Source: Comamonadaceae bacterium CG_4_10_14_3_um_filter_60_75 (lineage in GTDB: Bacteria; Pseudomonadota; Gammaproteobacteria; Burkholderiales; Burkholderiaceae_C). Taken from it: DNA of 8,920 nucleotides. Below, piece by piece: positions 1 to 5,574 of this stretch (positions within the stretch are counted from its first letter, which is position 1; every line of letters starts with the position of its first letter). The stretch lies in the NCBI GenBank assembly GCA_002784245.1, contig PFKL01000050.1, positions 1 through 8,920 of the forward strand. Direction: 5' to 3'. The notes under the pieces are model-generated. The model saw nothing but the letters and a program-made list of their open reading frames with translations, ran no database searches and was not told where the DNA came from. Position numbers and translations under genes: made by a program.

Positions 1-38
1 ACGACTTTCGCACGCTGGTGGATGAGGTGGGACGGTAA
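1..38 (+). CDS. possible 3' tail of an upstream gene
   Basis: Reading from base 3, eleven codons (DFRTLVDEVGR) run to a TAA at 36-38. The composition looks protein-like and the other two forward frames are less convincing, but eleven residues cannot identify a family. If real, the gene would converge on the ComFB-like gene at 214-501. The stretch 39-213 between them shows no convincing gene, terminator or repeat; the open frames across it overlap the ComFB-like gene in other frames and look like shadows. Confidence 0.25.
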   Translation, partial: DFRTLVDEVGR

Positions 39-213
39 AGCTCATCCGGCACGCTTTCATTGGGCGTTGGCCGCTGCGCTCACCTGTTCCAACCTGGAAG
101 AAACGGCGACAACCTGCGCGGCCAGGCATAGCACGGGTGTGGCGAAGGGAACTATCGGGAAGACCTGTTTTGTTTGCCGCGAGTGCAGACTGCAGGAAAG
201 CGCGCGCCGCAAC

Positions 214-501
214 TCAAGCAGACGCTGGCTGCCTGGCATGACGCTGGCCGACATAGGTGAAGGCAAACGCCAACGCCTCATGCAATGACTCTTCAATGGC
301 CGCGCGTTCTTTTTCTGACAAGTAAAACATCATGTCAACGTCATGGCGAACATAGCGCGCTGGCAGCCGGTTGAGCGCCATGCAAGCCACATCGGCCAAC
401 ATGCCAGCGTCGTAATCGGGATAAGAACCAGAGAGCCGCGCAACGGCTTCAAAAACGGCACGTTCGTAATAGTTGTGCACTTGCTCAAAGTTGAAAATCA
501 T
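214..501 (-). CDS. ComFB-like protein
   Basis: A 95-residue cytoplasmic protein without signal peptide or membrane segment. It resembles the late-competence ComFB family: an N-terminal helix with HNYYERAVFEAV (about residues 9-20), then the family's central block DVACMALNRLPARYVRHDVDMMFY (about 37-60), then a helix rich in Glu and Ala. ComFB was named from the Bacillus comF operon, where its role is unclear; cyanobacterial ComFB-domain proteins have been reported as cyclic di-GMP receptors. Whether this protein binds a nucleotide is inference. The ATG at 499-501 puts the conserved helix right at the N-terminus, the expected length for the family, but no strong Shine-Dalgarno sequence precedes it. 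It is divergent from the regulator at 775-1086, with 273 bp between them. Family call fairly sure, function unknown. Confidence 0.8.
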   Translation of the reverse strand: MIFNFEQVHNYYERAVFEAVARLSGSYPDYDAGMLADVACMALNRLPARYVRHDVDMMFYLSEKERAAIEESLHEALAFAFTYVGQRHARQPASA

Positions 502-623
502 GATGGTTTGTGTGTGCCAGCGCTCTAACTGATCAACCCCAGTTCACCAGGAACCCTGTGCAACCTATAACGAACATGAGCCGTAATATACAGCAATAAT
601 TGCCCTAGATGTGATGCTTTGGA

Positions 624-640
624 GCTACAAAAGGTGTAGC
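624..640. repeat. short perfect inverted repeat in divergent spacer
   Basis: GCTACA (624-629) and TGTAGC (635-640) form a perfect 6-bp inverted repeat around a 5-base centre. It lies between the two divergent genes in an A-rich stretch. It could be an operator half-site pair or chance; no matching second copy was found. The rest of the 502-774 spacer shows only a weak promoter candidate at 712-720. Confidence 0.25.
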
Positions 641-711
641 GGAAAGAAAAATTTGAGATATAGTTCAAGGCTCGCGTCGGGTTTTGAAACGAAGTGCGTG
701 ACGGCAGCAGT

Positions 712-720
712 TGCTATCAT
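712..720 (+). promoter_or_regulatory. candidate extended -10 promoter for the HxlR-like gene
   Basis: TGCTATCAT has the TGn extension and a -10 hexamer (TATCAT, 715-720) one base from TATAAT. The nearest -35-like hexamer, TTGAAA at 684-689, is 25 bases away, too far for normal spacing, so an extended -10 without a -35 is the only reading that works. It would start transcription near 727, about 48 bases before the chosen ATG. Weak prediction. Confidence 0.3.
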
Positions 721-760
721 TCATTCATGTCATATTTCCGCCAGATTGCCAATACACACC

Positions 761-765
761 AGGAG
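761..765 (+). promoter_or_regulatory. ribosome binding site deciding the start at 775
   Basis: AGGAG lies 9 bases before the ATG at 775-777. The in-frame upstream starts (694 and the ATG at 727) have no comparable site and would add residues with no family counterpart, so 775 is preferred. Confidence 0.7.
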
Positions 766-774
766 ACCTCTTCC

Positions 775-1086
775 ATGAGTACCAAAGAAAGTGCTGCCAT
801 CGGTCAATTGCTCAGTTTGCTTGAATCCCGCTATGCCATTCGTGTCTTGTGGGCACTCAAAGACGGCCATCCACAAACCTTTCGCCTGCTGCAAGACAGC
901 GTGGGCGGGATCACCCCCAACACACTGAACACCCGCATCAAGGAACTGCGTGCGGCTGGTCTGATGGACCACGGCAGCCATGGCTACATGGTGACCAGCA
1001 TGGGCGCTGATTTACTCAAGCGCATGGGCGATTTGTCGGCTTTTGCCAGCAAGTGGGCCGCCAGCCAGGCCAAGAAACACGCCTGA
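775..1086 (+). CDS. HxlR-like winged helix-turn-helix regulator
   Basis: A 103-residue DNA-binding protein made of one winged-helix domain. Residues about 9-85 follow the HxlR pattern: a first helix ending in RYAIRVLWAL, a segment corresponding to the HxlR 'F.EL' helix (TFRLLQDSVGG), the recognition region ITPNTLNTRIKELRAAGLM, and a wing ending in the typical Y.VT.MG turn. HxlR proteins usually bind DNA as dimers and several sense oxidants through a conserved N-terminal cysteine. This protein has no cysteine at all, so redox sensing by that route is excluded. It is slightly short for the family. The FKBP gene starts 48 bases downstream with no obvious terminator between, so the two may be co-transcribed. 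Its targets cannot be read from the sequence. Confidence 0.72.
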   Translation: MSTKESAAIGQLLSLLESRYAIRVLWALKDGHPQTFRLLQDSVGGITPNTLNTRIKELRAAGLMDHGSHGYMVTSMGADLLKRMGDLSAFASKWAASQAKKHA

Positions 1087-1134
1087 TCGACCGCCAGCTA
1101 TTTCCATTCACCACCACAAGCACACCTCTGTCTC

Positions 1135-1485
1135 ATGGCCAAAACACCTTCCGGACTCGACTATACCGACGACATCACAGGCGCAGGCAGCACTGCGGCT
1201 GCAGGCCAACAGGTCACCGTGCACTACACGGGCTGGCTTTTCCAGGACGGCGCCCAGGGCGCCAAGTTTGACTCCAGTCACGACCGTCGCGACCCTTTTG
1301 TCTTCAAGCTGGGTGCAGGCATGGTCATCCGCGGTTGGGATGAAGGCGTAGCCGGTATGCGTGTTGGCGGAACCCGCACACTCATCATCCCACCTGAGCT
1401 GGGTTACGGTGCACGCGGCGCTGGTGGCGTCATCCCGCCCAATGCGACACTGAAGTTTCAAGTCGAACTGTTGTCGCTGACCTGA
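1135..1485 (+). CDS. FKBP-type peptidyl-prolyl cis-trans isomerase
   Basis: A 116-residue single-domain FK506-binding protein that should catalyse cis-trans isomerisation of Xaa-Pro bonds in the cytoplasm; no signal peptide is visible. The pocket residues are present: Tyr31 (VHYTG), Phe45 and Asp46 (KFDSS), Val64-Ile65 (GMVIRGW), Trp68, Tyr91 (GYGA) and Phe108 (LKFQVELL). The length and the absence of the insert-in-flap domain separate it from SlyD-type and trigger-factor proteins. It is close to the small FKBPs found in many proteobacteria. No strong Shine-Dalgarno precedes the ATG, but the start gives the usual N-terminus. It lies just upstream of the grpE-dnaK-dnaJ cluster, a fitting neighbour functionally, though it is separated by terminator-like hairpins and a heat-shock promoter. 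Confidence 0.93.
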   Translation: MAKTPSGLDYTDDITGAGSTAAAGQQVTVHYTGWLFQDGAQGAKFDSSHDRRDPFVFKLGAGMVIRGWDEGVAGMRVGGTRTLIIPPELGYGARGAGGVIPPNATLKFQVELLSLT

Positions 1486-1491
1486 GTTCAC

Positions 1492-1508
1492 GGCCGATAT
1501 CTCGGGCC
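1492..1508 (+). terminator. small hairpin just after the FKBP gene
   Basis: GGCCGA and TCGGGCC pair around a TATC loop with one bulged base, starting 7 bases after the FKBP stop codon. No T-run follows directly, so alone it is a poor intrinsic terminator; it may protect the transcript end or act with the hairpin at 1545-1576. Confidence 0.3.
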
Positions 1509-1544
1509 TGTGATTGTTTGTTCAGTGCACGAGTGACGTCTACC

Positions 1545-1576
1545 GAGCCGGTTGATTCGGTTCGCTGTCTTTTTTT
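1545..1576 (+). terminator. probable intrinsic terminator between FKBP gene and grpE
   Basis: GAGCCG (1545-1550) pairs with CGGTTC (1558-1563) with one G-U pair around a 7-base loop. After six further bases comes a run of seven T (1570-1576). The stem is short and set back from the T-run, so efficiency may be modest. It lies directly before the heat-shock promoter of grpE and would insulate it. Confidence 0.45.
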
Positions 1577-1587
1577 CTGGTGCAGCC

Positions 1588-1615
1588 CTTGAATTCAACG
1601 CCCCTGACACCATTT
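1588..1615 (+). promoter_or_regulatory. sigma-32 (RpoH) heat-shock promoter of grpE
   Basis: CTTGAA (1588-1593) and CACCATTT (1608-1615) are separated by 14 bases. The known RpoH consensus is CTTGAAA, 13-15 bases, then CCCCATNT; the -10 differs at one position only. Transcription would begin near 1622, giving a leader of about 28 bases before the grpE ATG at 1650. The position before a chaperone cluster supports the call. Confidence 0.75.
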
Positions 1616-1649
1616 CTGGCGCATCCTTTTCTGAAAACAGCCATTCCGC

Positions 1650-2231
1650 ATGACCGAAACAAACCCCACTACCGCGGCAACAGACAAACCCGCTGCTACC
1701 CCTGAAACAGTCAACCCGCAAGCCACAGGGGACATGGCCGCAGTCATAGCCAACTTCGAGGCCGAGTCGCTGGCCAAGTGCCAAGCCGATCTGGCTGACT
1801 TGCAAGCCAAAAGTGCGGAGTTGGCCGACCAGTATTTGCGCGCCAAGGCCGACGCAGAAAATGCGCGGCGCCGTGCCGAAGACGAGGTTTCCAAAGCCCG
1901 CAAATTTGCGCTGGAAGGCTTCGCCGAGAGCTTGCTGCCCGTGATCGATAGTCTGGAGGCTGGCCTGTCCATCAAGGACGCGACCCTGGAACAAATCCGT
2001 GAAGGTTCGCAAGCGACCCTGCGTCAGTTGATCGCGGCGCTGGAACGCAACAAAGTCATCGCTGTCAATCCTGCTGCGGGCGCCAAGTTTGACCCGCATC
2101 AGCACCAGGCCATCAGCGTCGTGCCAGCAGATCAAGAAGCCAACACGGTGGTTACCGTGTTGCAGAAGGGCTATCTGATCGCCGAGCGTGTCTTGCGTCC
2201 AGCCCTGGTGACCGTCTCGGCACCCAAATAA
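1650..2231 (+). CDS. grpE: nucleotide exchange factor GrpE
   Basis: A 193-residue cytoplasmic cochaperone that releases ADP from DnaK and so resets the Hsp70 cycle. The first 30 residues are low-complexity (Thr, Ala, Pro), followed by a long helix (about 35-90) with the AKADAENARRRAEDEV segment that forms the coiled-coil dimer. Then comes the four-helix region and the C-terminal beta domain with the GrpE signature NTVVTVLQKGYLIAERVLRPALV (about 165-187), which contacts the DnaK nucleotide domain. The length is normal. The Shine-Dalgarno is weak. It is first in the grpE-dnaK-dnaJ cluster, 72 bases before dnaK, and preceded by a good sigma-32 promoter. Confidence 0.96.
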   Translation: MTETNPTTAATDKPAATPETVNPQATGDMAAVIANFEAESLAKCQADLADLQAKSAELADQYLRAKADAENARRRAEDEVSKARKFALEGFAESLLPVIDSLEAGLSIKDATLEQIREGSQATLRQLIAALERNKVIAVNPAAGAKFDPHQHQAISVVPADQEANTVVTVLQKGYLIAERVLRPALVTVSAPK

Positions 2232-2241
2232 ACCATCATCC

Positions 2242-2261
2242 GACTTGAAATATTTCAAGTC
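2242..2261. promoter_or_regulatory. 20-bp perfect palindrome with sigma-32-like -35 before dnaK
   Basis: GACTTGAAAT (2242-2251) is followed directly by its exact reverse complement ATTTCAAGTC (2252-2261), a 20-bp palindrome with no spacer. Its left half holds CTTGAAA (2244-2250), the complete RpoH -35 consensus. A -10 candidate, CCACAAGT at 2264-2271, follows CTTGAA with a 14-base spacer and fits CCCCATNT at 5 of 7 informative positions. It could therefore be a second heat-shock promoter serving dnaK, an operator, or an RNA hairpin after grpE. It is not a CIRCE element. Confidence 0.5.
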
Positions 2262-2303
2262 ATCCACAAGTTACCAACATCTGACAATTTAGGAGTTCAC
2301 ACC

Positions 2304-4247
2304 ATGGGAAGAATTATTGGCATCGACTTGGGCACCACCAATAGCTGCGTGGCCGTCATGGAAGGCAACACCGCCAAAGTGATTGAAAACGCCGAGGGTG
2401 CGCGCACCACGCCGTCGATCATCGCCTACCAAGAGGATGGCGAGGTGCTGGTGGGTGCCTCGGCCAAGCGCCAGGCCGTCACCAACCCGAAGAACACGCT
2501 GTACGCAGTCAAACGCCTGATCGGTCGCAAGTTCACCGAAAAAGAAGTGCAAAAAGACATCGACCTGATGCCGTACAAGATTGCTGCCGCCGACAACGGC
2601 GACGCCTGGGTTGAAGTGCGCGGCACGCGCATGGCACCGCAGCAGATCAGCGCCGACGTGCTGCGCAAGATGAAAAAGACCGCCGAAGATTACCTCGGCG
2701 AACCGGTGACCGAAGCGGTGATCACCGTTCCGGCTTACTTTAACGATGCACAGCGCCAGGCCACCAAGGATGCTGGCCGCATCGCCGGTCTGGAAGTCAA
2801 GCGCATCATCAACGAACCCACCGCTGCGGCGCTGGCCTTCGGCATGGACAAGAACGAAAAGGGCGACCGCAAGATCGCCGTCTATGATCTGGGCGGCGGC
2901 ACGTTCGACATCTCGATCATCGAAATTGCCGATGTCGACGGCGAAAAACAATTTGAAGTGCTCTCCACCAACGGCGATACCTTCCTCGGTGGTGAAGACT
3001 TCGACCAGCGCATCATCGACTACATCATTGCCGAGTTCAAGAAAGAGCAAGGCGTTGACCTGTCCAAAGACGTGTTGGCCTTGCAGCGCCTGAAAGAAGC
3101 CGCCGAGAAAGCCAAGATCGAGCTCTCCAGCAGCGCCCAGACCGACATCAACCTGCCCTACGTGACGGCCGATGCTACCGGCCCGAAGCACCTCAACATC
3201 AAGCTGACCCGCTCCAAGCTCGAGTCCCTGGTTGAAGAGCTGATCGAACGCACCATTGCACCGTGCCGTACCGCCCTGAAGGATGCTGGCGTCAGCGCTG
3301 CAGACATCAACGACGTCATCCTGGTCGGCGGTATGAGCCGCATGCCCAAGGTCCAAGAGAAAGTCAAGGAACTGTTTGGCCGCGAGCCGCGCAAAGACGT
3401 CAACCCCGACGAAGCCGTGGCCGTGGGTGCCGCCATTCAAGGCCAGGTGCTCTCCGGCGACCGCAGCGACGTGCTGTTGCTCGATGTGACCCCCTTGAGC
3501 CTGGGCATTGAGACCTTGGGTGGCGTCATGACCAAGATGATCGCCAAGAACACCACCATCCCGACCAAGTTTGCGCAGACTTTCTCGACCGCCGACGACA
3601 ACCAGCCGGCGGTGACGATCAAGGTCTACCAAGGCGAGCGCGAAATGGCCTCTGGCAACAAACTGCTGGGCGAATTCAACCTCGAAGGCATCCCGCCGGC
3701 AGCGCGCGGCATTCCGCAAATCGAAGTGTCGTTTGACATTGACGCCAACGGCATCTTGCACGTTGGCGCCAAGGACAAGGGCACAGGTAAAGAAAACAAG
3801 ATCACGATCAAGGCCAACTCGGGTCTGTCTGAAGCCGAGATCCAGCAAATGGTCAAGGACGCTGAGCTCAACGCCGCCGAAGACAAGAAGAAGCTTGAAA
3901 TGGTGCAGGCCAAGAACCAGGGTGAAGCCACTGTGCACAGTGTCAAGAAGAGCCTGACAGAGTACGGCGACAAGATTGACGCTTCCGAGAAAGACAAAAT
4001 CGAAGCCGCCATCAAGGACCTGGAAGCCGCGCTCAAGGGCGACGACAAGGCTGCCATCGACGACAAGAGCGCAGCGCTGATGACGGCCAGCCAGAAATTG
4101 GGCGAAAAGATGTACGCCGATATGCAGGCCAAGCAGGCTGCCGAAGGTGATGCAACGCCGGGTGGAGCACAAGCCGAACCGCAAAGTAACGCAGCGCAAG
4201 ACGACAATGTGGTCGATGCCGAAGTGAAAGAAGTCAAAAAACCCTAA
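2304..4247 (+). CDS. dnaK: chaperone DnaK (Hsp70)
   Basis: A 647-residue ATP-dependent chaperone that binds exposed hydrophobic segments of unfolded proteins, working with DnaJ and GrpE in the cytoplasm. The ATPase domain (about 1-388) shows the first phosphate loop IGIDLGTTNSCVAV, the second loop IAVYDLGGGTFDISI and the adenosine motif VGGMSRMPKV. The interdomain linker VLLLDVTPL is at 390-398. The substrate-binding beta domain (about 399-510) and helical lid follow. The tail ends in NVVDAEVKEVKKP, the conserved acidic-basic C-terminus. Length matches other beta-proteobacterial DnaK proteins. AGGAG at 2291-2295 lies 8 bases before the ATG. It is likely transcribed from the grpE promoter and possibly from its own promoter at 2244-2271. 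Confidence 0.99.
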   Translation: MGRIIGIDLGTTNSCVAVMEGNTAKVIENAEGARTTPSIIAYQEDGEVLVGASAKRQAVTNPKNTLYAVKRLIGRKFTEKEVQKDIDLMPYKIAAADNGDAWVEVRGTRMAPQQISADVLRKMKKTAEDYLGEPVTEAVITVPAYFNDAQRQATKDAGRIAGLEVKRIINEPTAAALAFGMDKNEKGDRKIAVYDLGGGTFDISIIEIADVDGEKQFEVLSTNGDTFLGGEDFDQRIIDYIIAEFKKEQGVDLSKDVLALQRLKEAAEKAKIELSSSAQTDINLPYVTADATGPKHLNIKLTRSKLESLVEELIERTIAPCRTALKDAGVSAADINDVILVGGMSRMPKVQEKVKELFGREPRKDVNPDEAVAVGAAIQGQVLSGDRSDVLLLDVTPLSLGIETLGGVMTKMIAKNTTIPTKFAQTFSTADDNQPAVTIKVYQGEREMASGNKLLGEFNLEGIPPAARGIPQIEVSFDIDANGILHVGAKDKGTGKENKITIKANSGLSEAEIQQMVKDAELNAAEDKKKLEMVQAKNQGEATVHSVKKSLTEYGDKIDASEKDKIEAAIKDLEAALKGDDKAAIDDKSAALMTASQKLGEKMYADMQAKQAAEGDATPGGAQAEPQSNAAQDDNVVDAEVKEVKKP

Positions 4248-4249
4248 AC

Positions 4250-4336
4250 CCTGGTTTGGACGCTGCTTTGACACAGGCCACATGCGCCGCGTTGGGCACC
4301 CACAAGGTGCAACGCGGCGTTTGCATTGAAACCAGG
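4250..4336 (+). promoter_or_regulatory. two-tier stem-loop filling the dnaK-dnaJ gap
   Basis: An outer 8-bp perfect inverted repeat, CCTGGTTT (4250-4257) with AAACCAGG (4329-4336), encloses an inner hairpin. The inner stem is CGCCGCGTTG (4285-4294) with CAACGCGGCG (4310-4319), 10 perfect pairs, continued after two unpaired G by CACC (4297-4300) with GGTG (4306-4309) and a 5-base loop. Three T follow the inner stem (4320-4322), too few for a strong terminator. The only Shine-Dalgarno-like bases for dnaJ (AGG, 4334-4336) sit in the outer right arm. This suggests partial termination, an RNA processing or stability element, or masking of dnaJ translation, lowering DnaJ relative to DnaK. Confidence 0.6.
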
Positions 4337-4348
4337 CACCTATAGACC

Positions 4349-5482
4349 ATGTCAAAAAAAGACTATTACGAAACACTGGGCGTTCCCAAAAACGCCTCAG
4401 ATGAAGAAATCAAGAAGGCGTATCGCAAGCTGGCGATGAAGCATCACCCTGACCGCAACCAGGGCGATGCAGCCAAGGCGGCCGAAGAGAAATTCAAAGA
4501 GGCCAAGGAAGCCTACGAGATGCTCTCCGACCCGCAAAAACGTGCAGCCTATGACCAGCACGGCTTTGCTGGCGTTGACCCGAATATGCGCGGTGGCCCG
4601 GGTGGTGCCGACGCCTACGGCGGTTTTGCCGAGGCCTTTGGCGATATTTTTGGCGATATGTTTGGCCAACAGCGCGGTCGCGCCGGTGGCCGCCAGGTGT
4701 ACCGGGGTAGCGACCTCAGCTACGCCATGGAAATCACACTGGAAGAAGCTGCCCGCGGCAAAGACGCGCAGATCCGCATTCCCAGTTGGGACAACTGCGA
4801 CAGCTGTCACGGCAGCGGCGCCAAACCCGGCACCTCGGCCAAGACGTGCGGCACCTGCGGCGGCACCGGCGCGGTGCAGATGCGTCAAGGCTTTTTCAGC
4901 GTGCAACAAACCTGCCCGACCTGCCGCGGTACCGGCAAGGTTATCCCCGAGCCCTGCCCGTCATGCCATGGCCAGGGCAAAATCAAGAAGCAGAAAACCC
5001 TTGAAGTCAAAATTCCGGCAGGCATCGATGGCGGCATGCGCATCCGCAGCGCTGGCAACGGCGAACCCGGCACCAACGGCGGTCCGCCAGGCGACCTGTA
5101 CATTGAAATCCGGCTCAAAAAACACGACATTTTTGAGCGCGACGGCGACGACCTGCACTGCTCGGTGCCCATCAGCATCATCACCGCCACTCTGGGTGGC
5201 GAAATTGACGTACCTACACTGGCAGGCAAGGCAGCCATCGACATCCCCGAAGGCACCCAAACCGGCAAACAGTTCCGCCTGCGTGGCAAGGGCATCAAGG
5301 GCGTGCGCTCGAGCTACCCCGGCGACCTGTATTGCCACATCTTGATTGAGACACCAGTCAAACTCACCGAGCATCAGCGCAAACTGCTGCGCGAACTCGA
5401 CGAGTCGCTGAAAAAAGGTGGTGCCAAACACTCCCCCGCCGGCGACAGCTGGACCGACCGCCTCAAGAGTTTCTTCAGCTGA
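4349..5482 (+). CDS. dnaJ: chaperone DnaJ (Hsp40)
   Basis: A 377-residue type I J-protein that delivers substrates to DnaK and stimulates its ATPase. The J domain (about 1-72) has the essential HPD at 33-35. A Gly/Phe-rich linker (about 75-115) follows. The zinc-finger region (about 150-209) has all four CxxCxGxG repeats: CDSCHGSG, CGTCGGTG, CPTCRGTG and CPSCHGQG, giving two zinc sites. The C-terminal substrate-binding domains contain the expected GGxPGDLYI and GKGIKG segments, and the protein ends with the DRLKSFFS tail. Normal length. The start is fixed by the J domain although the Shine-Dalgarno is weak and may be folded into the upstream stem-loop. It is last in the chaperone cluster; a strong terminator follows. 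Confidence 0.98.
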   Translation: MSKKDYYETLGVPKNASDEEIKKAYRKLAMKHHPDRNQGDAAKAAEEKFKEAKEAYEMLSDPQKRAAYDQHGFAGVDPNMRGGPGGADAYGGFAEAFGDIFGDMFGQQRGRAGGRQVYRGSDLSYAMEITLEEAARGKDAQIRIPSWDNCDSCHGSGAKPGTSAKTCGTCGGTGAVQMRQGFFSVQQTCPTCRGTGKVIPEPCPSCHGQGKIKKQKTLEVKIPAGIDGGMRIRSAGNGEPGTNGGPPGDLYIEIRLKKHDIFERDGDDLHCSVPISIITATLGGEIDVPTLAGKAAIDIPEGTQTGKQFRLRGKGIKGVRSSYPGDLYCHILIETPVKLTEHQRKLLRELDESLKKGGAKHSPAGDSWTDRLKSFFS

Positions 5483-5520
5483 TCTCCGATTGGCCGCCCC
5501 AAACGGCGCGCTTTGCCGCA

Positions 5521-5560
5521 GAATGATGCCACCCGACGCCCGTCGGCGTGGCATTCTTTT
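5521..5560 (+). terminator. intrinsic terminator after dnaJ
   Basis: GCCAC-CCGAC (5528-5537) pairs with GTCGG-C-GTGGC (5542-5552), 10 base pairs with one bulged C around a GCCC loop. GAAT (5521-5524) can also pair with ATTC (5553-5556), and TTTT (5557-5560) follows. It ends the chaperone transcript 39 bases after the dnaJ stop and only 14 bases before the next gene's start. Confidence 0.75.
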
Positions 5561-5574
5561 CAGAGGCTTGAACC

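Noticed and set aside
22..296. Two overlapping open frames on opposite strands at the left end.
   Set aside because: Both overlap the end of the ComFB-like gene out of frame and have Arg/Ser/Ala-rich translations without family likeness.
694..774. Longer starts for the HxlR-like gene at 694 and 727.
   Set aside because: No ribosome site precedes them, the added residues match nothing in the family, and the candidate -10 would start RNA at about 727.
1486..2303. CIRCE/HrcA operator near grpE or dnaK.
   Set aside because: Neither TTAGCACTC nor GAGTGCTAA is present; the dnaK palindrome has a different sequence and no 9-base spacer.
4268..4273. TTGACA in the dnaK-dnaJ gap as a -35 for a dnaJ promoter.
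   Set aside because: At the right spacing the sequence is the GC-rich arm of the hairpin with no -10 likeness.
2289..4376. Very long open frame antisense to dnaK (about 695 codons).
   Set aside because: It mirrors the codon pattern of dnaK, has low-complexity His/Leu/Gly/Val-rich translation and no recognisable domain. Such antisense frames are common opposite highly expressed GC-rich genes.
4397..5554. Open frames antisense to and out of frame with dnaJ.
   Set aside because: Their translations are low-complexity shadows, and dnaJ itself is complete with all motifs.
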